39,031 nucleotides of DNA from Phycisphaerales bacterium UBA1910 (GTDB lineage: Bacteria > Planctomycetota > Phycisphaerae > Phycisphaerales > UBA1924). This document shows positions 31,212-39,031 of the stretch, one piece after another. The DNA is taken from NCBI GenBank assembly GCA_002337545.1, contig DDGE01000028.1:1037-40067 (forward strand). The letters run 5' to 3'. The notes under the pieces were generated by a model. That model was given only the letters and a program-made list of their open reading frames with translations. It ran no database searches and had not been told where the DNA came from. The position numbers were made by a program, and so were the translations under genes. Position 1 is the first letter of the stretch; every line of letters starts with the position of its first letter.

Positions 31212-31225
31212 CGCACGATCGTGCG
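31212..31225. promoter_or_regulatory. Perfect 14-bp palindrome before the Gfo/Idh/MocA gene
   Basis: CGCACGATCGTGCG is a perfect palindrome lying 15 bases before ATG 31241 and 27 bases after the thioredoxin stop. It could be an operator, or a short hairpin in the leader just upstream of the ribosome site. Confidence 0.35.
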
Positions 31226-31240
31226 GAAACGAGAAATAAT

Positions 31241-32326
31241 ATGAGTACTGATTCTTCGAACAATCGCCCGCTCCGCTGTGGCGCTGTTGGTGTTGGTCGG
31301 ATGGGGCGTCACCACGCGCGTGTCTATGCGGAGATGGAAGGCGTCGAGCTTGTCGGCGTTGTTGATGCGAGTCTCGAACGGGCACAGGAATACGCTGAGA
31401 AGTTTGGGTGCAAGGCCTTCGCGACCGAGGAAGAACTCCTCGCTGAGGGCGTTGATGCGGTTTCGATCGCCGTCCCGACGACTTTCCACCTCAAGAGTGC
31501 TGAGCCGTTCCTCAAGGCGGGGGTGGCGTGTCTCATCGAGAAGCCTCTCGCTCAGGGCGCGGACGAGGCCGAGAAGATCAAGAAGATCGCCGAAGAACAC
31601 AACGCGTGTCTTATGGTTGGGCACATCGAGCGTTTCAATCCCATCATGCGTGCGATGCAGCGTGCGGCCGAGAGCTTCGGCGAGCCGATCACTCCACGGT
31701 TTATGGAGGTGCACCGCGTCTCGCCCATGACCTTCCGGTCGATCGACATCGGCGTTGTGATGGACATGATGATCCACGATCTCGATGTGGTCCTGATGCT
31801 CATGAACGGTCGCGAACCCGACGAGGTCACCGCCAGCGGCGTGGCCGTCGTCTCCGAGTTTGAAGACCTCTGCAACGCACGCCTCGTCTGGAACCTCAGC
31901 GAAGATGAGGGCGGCGGGCAGTGTGTCGCGAACATCACCGCATCTCGTCTCGCGATGAAGACGGAGCGTGTGACGCGTATCACGGGTGAGAACGGGTACA
32001 TCAAGATCGATTATGCCGCGAAGACCGGCACGATGATCCGTCGCACCGCCAACGAGATTCAGATGCGTGAGGTGCGTGAGCAGCTCCGTGCGGGGGCGGA
32101 CCTGACGGACATGGATTGGACAGAACTGATCAACATCGAGCCCCTCGAGATCGACGACGGCGAGCCCATCGTCAAGGAGATCGAGGCATTCCTCAACGCC
32201 GTACGCGACGCGACCCAGCCCGCGATCGACGCGGAGGCCGGGTTCGTGAATGTCCGTACCGCGGAGCGGATCGTTGCCGCGATCCAGCAGTCTGTCGGTG
32301 CCCAGCAGGCGACGGCCTTGAGCTGA
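31241..32326 (+). CDS. Gfo/Idh/MocA family NAD(P)-dependent oxidoreductase
   Basis: A 361-residue sugar dehydrogenase-like protein. The N-terminal Rossmann fold has GAVGVGRMGRHHARVYAEM with the GxGxxG loop, followed by LVGVVDASLERAQEYAEKFG, the VSIAVPTTFH strand and the catalytic-type EKPLA. The C-terminal alpha/beta domain contains VGHIERFNPIMRAMQ and IDIGVVMDMMIHDLD. The combination GHIERFNP resembles UDP-GlcNAc 3-dehydrogenase GnnA, which works in making lipid A with 3-amino-sugar; this would need the partner aminotransferase, which is not in the window. It is cytoplasmic. Start at ATG 31241 with a weak GAG site. Confidence 0.88.
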   Translation: MSTDSSNNRPLRCGAVGVGRMGRHHARVYAEMEGVELVGVVDASLERAQEYAEKFGCKAFATEEELLAEGVDAVSIAVPTTFHLKSAEPFLKAGVACLIEKPLAQGADEAEKIKKIAEEHNACLMVGHIERFNPIMRAMQRAAESFGEPITPRFMEVHRVSPMTFRSIDIGVVMDMMIHDLDVVLMLMNGREPDEVTASGVAVVSEFEDLCNARLVWNLSEDEGGGQCVANITASRLAMKTERVTRITGENGYIKIDYAAKTGTMIRRTANEIQMREVREQLRAGADLTDMDWTELINIEPLEIDDGEPIVKEIEAFLNAVRDATQPAIDAEAGFVNVRTAERIVAAIQQSVGAQQATALS

Positions 32327-32380
32327 CAGAGCCCCCATTTACTTCCAAGCCTATGAAGACGCTCCGGACTCACCCATACC

Positions 32381-32410
32381 CACCCTCGACGCAGAATCGC
32401 GTCGGGGGTG
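32381..32410 (+). terminator. Terminator-like hairpin after the Gfo/Idh/MocA gene
   Basis: CACCCTCGACGC (32381-32392) and GCGTCGGGGGTG (32399-32410) pair over 12 positions with one G-T wobble and a six-base loop. The tail (TGTCATTGATG) is only weakly T-rich. Confidence 0.55.
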
Positions 32411-32532
32411 TGTCATTGATGTGTTCAAGTTCACATTGACCCTTGTACCTTTGCCCGTTCTGACTTAGGATCGGGCTTTCAACCCACTTGCCAGGGCAAC
32501 GCTGCCCAACGACACCACAGGATTCGCGACAC

Positions 32533-33942
32533 ATGAGCGATCAGAACCAGACGAACCCCGACGCACCCACGACTCCGACGAGCGTCACGCCTCCACCGCC
32601 CACGCAGGTGCCAGCACCTCAGGCGGCCACGGAGATCGATGCAGAGACTCACGCCGAGATCGAAGCCGCGATGTCCGACCTCGCAGCCGCGGATGCTGCG
32701 GACGCGCCTGAGTCCGGATCAAAGTCCATTAAGGGGCCCCGCGTCGTGCGTGGCGGGCGTGAGCACCGAACCGGCATGGTCGTTTCGGTGGGCGCATCCG
32801 ATGTGTTCGTTGAGTTTGGGCCCAAGGAACTCGGGGTCGTTGAGATCGCGCAGTTCAAGGACACACCGCCGAATGTCGGCGATCAGCTCGAAGTCGCGGT
32901 CCAGCGCTTCGACAGCGCCGAGTCCCTCTACATCTGTGCACTCCCCGGCGCCGTCCAGAAGGCCGATTGGGAGATGCTCGAACCAGGCCAGGTCGTCGAG
33001 GCACGCGTCACCGGCACCAACAAGGGCGGGCTCGAACTCGAGATCGCGAACCATCGTGCGTTCATGCCCGCATCGCAGGTCGATATCGATCGCGTCCCGG
33101 ATCTCTCGGTCTTTGTGGGCGAGAAGATGACCTGTGAAGTCCAGAAGGTCGATAAACGCGGGCAGGGCAACATCGTCCTCTCGCGTCGCGATGTGCTCCA
33201 GAAGGAACGCGCCAAGGCGGCCGAGTCCCTCAAGGAAGCGCTCAAGGAAGGTGATACCGTCACGGGCACCGTCCGCAAGATCATGGACTTCGGCGCATTC
33301 GTCGATCTCGGAGGCGTGGACGGGCTTGTCCATCTCAATGATCTCTCCCATGAACGCGTGAACCACGGCGCGAAGAATGTCGCACGCCATGTGTCCGAGG
33401 GGCAGAAGGTCTCCGTCCAGATCCTCAAGCTCGATTGGGAAGGCAACCGTATCGGTCTGGGTCTGAAGCAGCTCCAGGCAGACCCGTTCGCCTCCGCGGC
33501 GGAAGAGGTTGTCGAGGGTGCCGAGCTCTCGGGCAAGGTGACCAAGATCCTCGAGTTCGGTGCGTTCGTCGAAGTCGCGCCGGGGGTCGAGGGGCTCGTG
33601 CACATCTCCGAGCTCGACTGGCGCCGTGTCAACGATGTCAACGAGGTCCTCAAGGAGAACGAGGTCGTCCAGGTCAAGGTCCTCAAGGTCGACCCGAGCG
33701 ATCGCAAGATCTCCCTTTCCATCAAGCAGCTCAAGGATCGCCCGCAGCAGCAGGGCGGCGGCGGGCGAGGTCGCGGCGGCGGTCGTGGCGGGCGCGACGA
33801 TCGCACCCCCGAGGAGATCCTCAAGGAAACCCCCGAGCTGCGTCGTCTCCGCGAGCAGGCCAAGAAGCAACCCAAAAAGGGCGGCGGGGGTCTGGGCAAT
33901 GCCGGCGGCATGGGCATGGGGCTGGGCGATCTGAAGCTCTAG
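32533..33942 (+). CDS. Ribosomal protein S1-like RNA-binding protein with four S1 domains
   Basis: A 469-residue protein with four S1 (OB-fold) domains at about residues 76-138, 152-225, 237-315 and 330-402. The third and fourth are the most typical (VRKIMDFGAFVDLGGVDGLV, LSHERV; VTKILEFGAFVEVAPGVEGL, VHISELDW). The N-terminal 60 residues are Pro/Thr/Ala-rich and disordered. The C-terminus has an RGG-like run (GGGGRGRGGGRGGRDDR) and a Gly/Met-rich end, both likely to aid RNA binding. It probably serves as ribosomal protein S1, helping mRNAs onto the 30S subunit; a more specialised role cannot be excluded because S1 often has six domains. ATG 32533 is preceded by AGGA. A strong terminator follows. 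Confidence 0.88.
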   Translation: MSDQNQTNPDAPTTPTSVTPPPPTQVPAPQAATEIDAETHAEIEAAMSDLAAADAADAPESGSKSIKGPRVVRGGREHRTGMVVSVGASDVFVEFGPKELGVVEIAQFKDTPPNVGDQLEVAVQRFDSAESLYICALPGAVQKADWEMLEPGQVVEARVTGTNKGGLELEIANHRAFMPASQVDIDRVPDLSVFVGEKMTCEVQKVDKRGQGNIVLSRRDVLQKERAKAAESLKEALKEGDTVTGTVRKIMDFGAFVDLGGVDGLVHLNDLSHERVNHGAKNVARHVSEGQKVSVQILKLDWEGNRIGLGLKQLQADPFASAAEEVVEGAELSGKVTKILEFGAFVEVAPGVEGLVHISELDWRRVNDVNEVLKENEVVQVKVLKVDPSDRKISLSIKQLKDRPQQQGGGGRGRGGGRGGRDDRTPEEILKETPELRRLREQAKKQPKKGGGGLGNAGGMGMGLGDLKL

Positions 33943-33970
33943 ACCAGTTGTCTTGATGCATACACACCAA

Positions 33971-33998
33971 CGCACCGGAAACATCCGGTGCGTTTTTT
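33971..33998 (+). terminator. Intrinsic terminator after the S1-domain gene
   Basis: CGCACCGG (33971-33978) and CCGGTGCG (33985-33992) form an 8-bp stem with loop AAACAT, followed by six T residues. Two flanking A-T pairs can extend it. Confidence 0.9.
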
Positions 33999-34093
33999 CA
34001 TGCGCAACTCCGCAATGTATCGCGAATAGATCTTGGCCGCGCGTTGTTCTCCCGGCTCACCATTCGATACATCATCATCGGGATCATGCGACG

Positions 34094-34837
34094 ATGTTCA
34101 AACTGCTCCATTATCTCCCGATCGGGACGACCCTTATCTCCGTCAGTTTTATCGTGACGCTCATGCGCCGCGCGAAGCTACGCGAGTATCCGCCCCATCT
34201 GCTCTGGTGGGCGATGGGGGTGTTGTTCTATGGGCTGGGTACGCTGCTCGAATCGATCATCACGCTCTCGGGCAACACGCTTCTGCTCAATCGGTTGTGG
34301 TACTGGGCGGGCGCGATCCTCGGCGCGTATCCCCTCGCAACCGGATCGGTGTACCTGCTGCACAAGCGCAAGCTCGCGCACACCCTGACCGCGATCTCGA
34401 TGCTCGTGGTGATCGCAGGGACGATCGGGGTCCTGTTCACCCCGATGATCGCGGAGAACCTCAACCCCGACAAGCCCGACGGGAATGTGATCGCGTGGAC
34501 ATGGATCCGGTTCCCCGTCACCCCCGTGATCAACTTCTACGCGGCTTTCTTCCTCATCGGTGGCGCGATTATCTCAAGCCTGCGGTTCTTCGAAAATCCC
34601 ACGATGCGCCGGCGCGCCTATGGCACCGCGCTGATCGCGTTGGGTGCCATCCTCCCAGGGATCGGCGGGTCTCTCGCCAAGGTGGGCACAGACGGGCAGA
34701 TGAGCACGGGCGGGCTCGTCGAGGCGCTTTACCTGGGCGAGTTCCTCGGGTTGATCCTCATCTGGTGGGGGTACGAGCTGTGCGTCCGTGCGCCAAAGCC
34801 GACGGATATTCAAATTGAATCATCTGTCGCAACCTAA
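34094..34837 (+). CDS. Multi-pass membrane protein
   Basis: A 247-residue protein with about seven hydrophobic segments: near 5-22, 37-58, 70-92 (WYWAGAILGAYPLATGSVYL), 99-118, 140-165, 172-190 and 213-230. ATG 34094 (MFKLLHYLPIGTTLISVSF) is chosen as the first codon before the first helix; upstream in-frame sequence crosses the terminator and makes no sense as protein. No enzymatic motif is recognised. The helix count and short loops recall sensor or transporter-like seven-helix proteins, but this is only topology. It stands between the S1 gene terminator and the paralogous pair. Confidence 0.75.
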   Translation: MFKLLHYLPIGTTLISVSFIVTLMRRAKLREYPPHLLWWAMGVLFYGLGTLLESIITLSGNTLLLNRLWYWAGAILGAYPLATGSVYLLHKRKLAHTLTAISMLVVIAGTIGVLFTPMIAENLNPDKPDGNVIAWTWIRFPVTPVINFYAAFFLIGGAIISSLRFFENPTMRRRAYGTALIALGAILPGIGGSLAKVGTDGQMSTGGLVEALYLGEFLGLILIWWGYELCVRAPKPTDIQIESSVAT

Positions 34838-34879
34838 GAACCCGAGCGAAATATGTTCATATCATGTAACATGCACCCT

Positions 34880-34895
34880 CCGCATGCGTATGCGG
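34880..34895 (+). terminator. Possible terminator hairpin
   Basis: CCGCAT and ATGCGG form a 6-bp stem with loop GCGT. A partly T-rich stretch (GTTGCGTGTTTTC) follows. It lies 43 bases after the multi-pass membrane gene and before the start of the paralogous pair. Confidence 0.4.
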
Positions 34896-34926
34896 GTTGC
34901 GTGTTTTCTATGGTTGGATAGATCCG

Positions 34927-36267
34927 TTGAAGTACCCCGCGAGCAAGCACTATTCCGACCTGAGTTTGCATGACCCGATCCCGGAGATCGAGTTGCGCTA
35001 CAACGAACCCATGCGCGCGGGGTTCGAGGCCTTCTCGCGTCACGCGTGGTGGGCGATCGCAGCCATCTTCGTTTCACAGTTGTGCCTTGCGATCTTCTTG
35101 AAGAAGACGATCACGGGGACGCTCATGAGTATGGGCTTCGGTTTCGGGATTCTGTTCTTCATCGTCGGTCTCGTATACAAGGCCCAGCGCAAGGCGGGCA
35201 AGAGCGATCCGAGCGATCCGTGGGGTGTCCCGATCCGTGACCAGATCCGGTACTGGTTCTTTTACGCGATCGTGATGTGGAGCTTGTTTGCAGGCTTACG
35301 GATGTTCTCTGATGGGATCATGGAAGGGATGTTTACATTTGCGTGGTACTCGCTCATGTTTGGAGCCGCGCTTGCGGTCTGTGGTCGATTCGCCCGTCAG
35401 CCCGGGCAGATCTCGTGCATGAAATGCGATTACCCACTCGTGGGGTTGCAACTCCCGTGCCCCTGCCCCGAGTGCGGCACCACGATCTCATATCTCTCCG
35501 ACGCAACCGATCGCCCGCGTGCGCGTGACACGCGTCTTGTACTCATCGGGATCGCGATCGCAGTTTTGTCATTGGCCATGATTGTGCTTCGTTTCTATCG
35601 CCCGCAGGCGCTCTACACCGCGATGCCCCGCTCGGCCTTGCTCCAGCTCGCGCCGAACGATCGCGGCGCGTTCGATACGCTCATGAGCACGGCGATGACG
35701 CGTGAAGAAGAAGACCAGCTTATCGCGGGGATGTACTCCGCCAGAACCGGTTTTCAATCGAGCTCAAGCTATGAGCAAAGCGAGTGGTTCGGCGCAATGA
35801 TCGTGCAAGGGCGCTTGCGATCAGACCAACTCGATGACCTCTACGCGGAGTTCACGGCACTTGAGATTGACGCGCCTACGCGGGCGAGTGTTGGAGAACC
35901 GGTTCGGCTTACTCTTCGCGCCGAATACACACGCGTGGCACAACCGACATGGTACTTCTTTGCAGGTTTCGGTATTGATGACGACCCGCAAACTCTCGCA
36001 CGAGCAAGCCAGGTCATGTCTCGTACATTCCTTGTCAACGGTCCGGATGAGGAGAACATCGCGCGGGGGTATGTGCCTGTTTTGACCTGGACGCCGATGG
36101 AATCCGGGATCCACACAATCCACGCTCGTGTTGTCTTCGCCCTCGGCAGCGGTGCGACTCTGGGGAATCCCATCTCCTGGGATGCGAACGATCTACCGAA
36201 GTACCCAACGCCACCCGTGTGGGAACGCATCGTCGAGATCGAGCACACGATCGAGGTGGTCGAATGA
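34927..36267 (+). CDS. Membrane protein with central zinc ribbon, first of a tandem pair
   Basis: A 446-residue protein. I place the start at TTG 34927 because the N-terminus LKYPASKHYSDLSLHDPIPE then aligns with the ATG start of its tandem paralogue (MKYRADKIYPDLDPSEPIPE). Two pairs of transmembrane segments lie in residues 45-85 and 115-160, then a ribbon CMKCDYPLVGLQLPCPCPEC, another helix (LVLIGIAIAVLSLAMIVL, about 200-218) and a large extracytoplasmic domain of about 220 residues ending PPVWERIVEIEHTIEVVE. No known function. Its last codons overlap the start of the next gene (ATGA), so the two are translationally coupled. The last 53 bases before the stop region are repeated at the end of the next gene. 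Confidence 0.75.
   Translation: MKYPASKHYSDLSLHDPIPEIELRYNEPMRAGFEAFSRHAWWAIAAIFVSQLCLAIFLKKTITGTLMSMGFGFGILFFIVGLVYKAQRKAGKSDPSDPWGVPIRDQIRYWFFYAIVMWSLFAGLRMFSDGIMEGMFTFAWYSLMFGAALAVCGRFARQPGQISCMKCDYPLVGLQLPCPCPECGTTISYLSDATDRPRARDTRLVLIGIAIAVLSLAMIVLRFYRPQALYTAMPRSALLQLAPNDRGAFDTLMSTAMTREEEDQLIAGMYSARTGFQSSSSYEQSEWFGAMIVQGRLRSDQLDDLYAEFTALEIDAPTRASVGEPVRLTLRAEYTRVAQPTWYFFAGFGIDDDPQTLARASQVMSRTFLVNGPDEENIARGYVPVLTWTPMESGIHTIHARVVFALGSGATLGNPISWDANDLPKYPTPPVWERIVEIEHTIEVVE
36211..36263 (+). repeat. 53-bp direct repeat, copy 1 (end of first paralogue)
   Basis: The stretch starting CCACCCGTGTGGGAACGCAT and ending GAGGTGGTCGA is identical at 37551-37603. It encodes the shared C-terminus PPVWERIVEIEHTIEVV and contains the GAGGTGG that serves as ribosome site for the next gene. 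Confidence 0.9.
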
Positions 36268-37607
36268 AGTACCGCGCCGACAAGATCTACCCCGATCTCG
36301 ATCCGAGCGAGCCGATCCCCGAGATCGAGGTGCGGTACGACGCGTTCAAACGCGAGTTCATGCGCCTGGCAATCCCGATCGTAATACTTACCATCGTCTC
36401 AGTCATCGTGCTCGTGGTCGTGTTCTCGACGCGGAATCTCTCGTTTGTCCCGATGGTTGCGATGACGCTCGCGGTGCTTGGGCTGTTGGTGCTGCCTCAG
36501 GTTCTCGCGTTCGCACGCATGCCTAAGGACGATCGCAATCGCCTGATCTACCAGAACAAGACCGACCCGTGGGGCATCCCGGTGCGCCAGCAGGTGCTGT
36601 ATCAATCGTATTACTTTGGGATGATCATGGTCCTCGTCAACCTGCCCTCGCTTACGGGTGGGTTTTCTGCGTTCGAGTACCTGATCGGGTTCTACCTGAT
36701 CATCGGCGGGGTCTGTTTCGTGGTGATGACCCGGTTCATGCGACAGCCCGGGCAGATCTCGTGTGAGAAATGCTCGTACCCGCTCGTTGGACTCACACTC
36801 CCGTGCGAGTGCCCCGAGTGCGGGATCGCGTTGCGGGACTTGTCGTACACCACCGATCGCCCACGCGTCCGCGATTCGCGCTACCTCTTCGCGGGGATTA
36901 TCCTCACGCTCGTGGGCGTGGTCGTGTCCTACACCATGATCAAGCACAAGGGGCTCATCTACAACGCGATCCCCAAGGGCACCCTCATCACCCTCGCGCC
37001 CAACAGCACGGACGCGTTCGAGGCGCTCGAGCGCAAGACGCTCACCCCCGCGGAGGAAGATCGACTCAAGGACGCGATGATCGACACGATCGCGTCGGGC
37101 AACACCGATGGGTTCTGGACGCATTGTCAGGGGAGCTGGCTCGCCCAGCGGGCGTTCAACGACGGGCTCACCCAGGCCCAGCTCGATCGCATGCTCGACC
37201 CATTCACCCAGGCATGGATCGATGCGCCCGGGCGAGTGCGTGTCGGGACGCCGATCATTCTGCGTGTGGGTGCGCCCGAAGGATACAACCCCGACCACCG
37301 GCTCGACCCTGATGCCTATTTCGGTGGGTTTGTGATAGCCGACGACCCAACAGCGCACGAGCGTCAGAGCACGCGCCAATCGCGCGACAGACTCGTGGAG
37401 GGTTCCGGGCCGAGCATGGTGTGGATACCCGATTCGCCGGGCGTCGTGATTGTGCGGGCGCGTCTCGTCTGGGTGCTTGACCCGAACATCACCAAGCTCG
37501 ATCAGTTCGGGCTCAGTTGGAACCCCGACGGGACCCACTCGTTCGAGAACCCACCCGTGTGGGAACGCATCGTCGAGATCGAGCACACGATCGAGGTGGT
37601 CGACTGA
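36264..37607 (+). CDS. Membrane protein with central zinc ribbon, second of a tandem pair
   Basis: A 447-residue paralogue of the preceding protein with the same plan: N-terminal cytoplasmic motif (DPSEPIPEIEVRYDAF), transmembrane pairs at about 35-75 and 110-158, ribbon CEKCSYPLVGLTLPCECPEC, a further helix and a large C-terminal domain. Shared anchors include PIPEIE, SDPWG/TDPWGIPVRQQ, RQPGQISC, YPLVGL and PPVWERIVEIEHTIEVV. ATG 36264 overlaps the previous stop and has GAGGTGG six bases upstream, supplied by the end of the previous gene. It ends with a copy of that same sequence although no third paralogue follows. Function unknown; the ribbon-plus-exterior-domain layout suggests a membrane complex built of both proteins. 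Confidence 0.78.
   Translation: MKYRADKIYPDLDPSEPIPEIEVRYDAFKREFMRLAIPIVILTIVSVIVLVVVFSTRNLSFVPMVAMTLAVLGLLVLPQVLAFARMPKDDRNRLIYQNKTDPWGIPVRQQVLYQSYYFGMIMVLVNLPSLTGGFSAFEYLIGFYLIIGGVCFVVMTRFMRQPGQISCEKCSYPLVGLTLPCECPECGIALRDLSYTTDRPRVRDSRYLFAGIILTLVGVVVSYTMIKHKGLIYNAIPKGTLITLAPNSTDAFEALERKTLTPAEEDRLKDAMIDTIASGNTDGFWTHCQGSWLAQRAFNDGLTQAQLDRMLDPFTQAWIDAPGRVRVGTPIILRVGAPEGYNPDHRLDPDAYFGGFVIADDPTAHERQSTRQSRDRLVEGSGPSMVWIPDSPGVVIVRARLVWVLDPNITKLDQFGLSWNPDGTHSFENPPVWERIVEIEHTIEVVD
37551..37603 (+). repeat. 53-bp direct repeat, copy 2 (end of second paralogue)
   Basis: Identical over 53 bases to 36211-36263, whereas the two genes elsewhere differ clearly. The embedded GAGGTGG now has no gene behind it. 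Confidence 0.9.
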
Positions 37608-37844
37608 TTATCCGGAACGGCTGATTCAACCTGAACAGGCCGCAAAACCGTTGAACTTCACGCAGTTCGTCCAGGTCTATGTCGGGTTTTCTCTGGTGAC
37701 GAGTTCCGGTGGCGGGGGGGGCGCATGGAATCGAAACTCTCTGAGTCTGGGGAATCTCTCGGACAAACCTCAGATGCGCTGTACCATCAGCGTATGACAC
37801 ACCAGCATTACGATCTCTACCGGATGAAGCTCGGAGCCCTGATC

Positions 37845-39031
37845 ATGAACATGACGCTCACAACCCTGCTCGCTAGTACACTGGTTTCCTGCACAACCTT
37901 CGGGGTCAGCGCGGATGACGGGCGACGGCCTACGACGAACAACGGGACGATCACCCGAGGCAACGGGAACTCGGGTGGGGGCAATAACAACGACTCGGGC
38001 GGCTCTGGTGATAGAAATCATGGGTTCAACGGCGAGCGTTGGCAGGACAATGTCCCACGGACCCCGATGTGGCTGATCAATACATTCACCGGTGAACGAA
38101 ATAGCCCCGTACATCCTGAAGGAAATATGCGTGGTATTACAAACTGGTGGCGTGGGGAAAACGCAGTTGATGAGATGCTCAATCGAATCCAGATCGGGTA
38201 CGATTATGGGGCACGATGGTTCTTCGTAAATCGTCCTATGGGGACTCCAGGAAATGCCCATGTTCCCGGCGCGAGCTGGCTGACGATTGAGGATGAGAAA
38301 AGAGATGAGCTACCCGCGAAGCTAGCGGATGCATTGCTCGATCACTTCAGCGAACCCGTTCATATTGTTTGGTTCGTTGGTTCGGATATGAGTGATCCAC
38401 GAGAGTTTAATGGATGGACCGAAGGGGCATCGAACGAGTTTTACGGAGTAGGTGAAAACGATACTTGGGAAGAACTCATCGGCTCACGGATTACACTCGG
38501 CGGCTGGATTTCGACTGGGGCTTCCGGAATCGCGATTGATCATTCTGCGCCCGTCGAGGAGCGTGCTCATTACATCCGTCTTGCGGAGTCTCTCCGTCAG
38601 TTCCCATTCAATATTAATGTATACGGTGAAGCCTATCCCTTCGCGTACAGTAATGGACGAGTAGAACGAGGCATGGGCAATTCTCCACTTCTCTGTGACG
38701 ATTCGATCACAAAGATGTCTTGGATCGGTACGAACCAGTATGTCGATCGTGTATGGCCAGAAGGGAATGCCTATGAGTGTTTCCCAGTAGACACTGATGA
38801 GACCCGTTTGTTTGTTTGGATCAATCAATCCCCTATGCGTATAGGAAATGAGGATCAACGCATCGACTATGTGAACAGGCTGCTTGATATGGGGCTCATA
38901 CCCATTACTGCAGATCATGTGATGTTTACCGAGGCGTTGAATCAACTCGGGACCGGTGCGAACGCGACGAACTCAACCTCTCGTTCTACTGGGAACGACA
39001 ATGGTTCAGGCAACTCGGGCTCGAGTAATCG
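37845..39031 (+). CDS. Lipoprotein of unknown function, 3' end cut by window edge
   Basis: The frame is open from the start to the right edge (395 codons). ATG 37845 is chosen because GGAG lies nine bases upstream and the product then begins MNMTLTTLLASTLVSCTT, a lipoprotein signal with lipobox LVSC; in-frame ATGs at 37725, 37794 and 37824 would put about 7 to 40 hydrophilic residues before it. After the Cys comes a low-complexity linker rich in Gly, Asn and Asp, then a globular domain from about residue 65 with IGYDYGARWFFVNRPMG, HIVWFVGSD, TGASGIAIDHSA and INVYGEAYPF. Alternating strands and helices of this kind recall a TIM barrel, possibly glycoside hydrolase-like, but I see no diagnostic catalytic motif. 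By eye the gene is richer in A+T than all upstream genes. A second Asn/Gly/Ser-rich run begins just before the edge. Confidence 0.7.
   Translation, partial: MNMTLTTLLASTLVSCTTFGVSADDGRRPTTNNGTITRGNGNSGGGNNNDSGGSGDRNHGFNGERWQDNVPRTPMWLINTFTGERNSPVHPEGNMRGITNWWRGENAVDEMLNRIQIGYDYGARWFFVNRPMGTPGNAHVPGASWLTIEDEKRDELPAKLADALLDHFSEPVHIVWFVGSDMSDPREFNGWTEGASNEFYGVGENDTWEELIGSRITLGGWISTGASGIAIDHSAPVEERAHYIRLAESLRQFPFNINVYGEAYPFAYSNGRVERGMGNSPLLCDDSITKMSWIGTNQYVDRVWPEGNAYECFPVDTDETRLFVWINQSPMRIGNEDQRIDYVNRLLDMGLIPITADHVMFTEALNQLGTGANATNSTSRSTGNDNGSGNSGSSN

Noticed and set aside
1..39031. tRNA, rRNA, insertion sequences, phage genes and integrase attachment sites
   Set aside because: I looked for T-arm-like GGTTCRANTCC sequences, transposase motifs and terminal inverted repeats and found none that were convincing.

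Overview
The window is GC-rich and densely coded on both strands. It looks like a chromosomal segment of a Planctomycetota bacterium, most likely of the class Phycisphaerae. The main reason is the number of exported proteins that end in a paired, dockerin-like Asp-rich repeat (DGxLxFFDVSxFLxAY) closing on Gly-Cys-Pro. Supporting signs are FG-GAP propeller proteins, several small membrane proteins with CxxC...CPECG zinc ribbons, bactofilins and a pseudopilin. The assignment is an inference from family content. No rRNA, tRNA, CRISPR array, transposase or phage gene was found.

Layout. 1-1.4 kb (minus): a cytochrome b562-like exported protein cut by the window edge, a zinc-ribbon membrane protein and a DinB protein. 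1.4-8.5 kb (plus): four exported proteins with the dockerin-like tail, namely a small unknown, a 7-repeat FG-GAP protein, a GH13 glycosidase and a 14-repeat FG-GAP protein. 8.5-12.3 kb: a secreted alpha/beta hydrolase, a second DinB protein, and an AhpD-like protein behind a TetR regulator. 12.2-15.2 kb: small proteins, a structured RNA-like leader before a 43-codon frame, two membrane proteins, OsmC and a SpoIIAA-like protein. 15.2-17.5 kb (minus): an apparent three-gene operon of two YqcI/YcgG (GntA-like) proteins and a DUF1989 protein. 17.8-21.9 kb (mostly minus): DCC oxidoreductase, pseudopilin, NucS-like nuclease, BioY and two bactofilins. 22.2-24.6 kb: a second 14-repeat FG-GAP protein with the dockerin-like tail. 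24.7-37.6 kb (plus): FtsK with a very acidic tail, an exported protein, FolP, thioredoxin, a Gfo/Idh/MocA dehydrogenase, an S1-domain protein, a membrane protein and a tandem pair of paralogous zinc-ribbon membrane proteins. The right edge holds the start of a less GC-rich lipoprotein gene.

How the parts fit. The five tailed proteins look like one exported, co-sorted set. The three FG-GAP proteins have 7, 14 and 14 repeats, which fits one or two seven-bladed propellers per protein. The YqcI/YcgG pair with DUF1989 is the best candidate for an undescribed pathway, probably N-oxygenation of a guanidino or amino compound; one paralogue has lost residues that are conserved in the other. The 24.7-37.6 kb block is mostly housekeeping (chromosome segregation, folate, redox, translation).

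Functions are assigned by reading motifs without database searches. Start codons were chosen from Shine-Dalgarno matches, signal peptides or alignment to a paralogue in the window.
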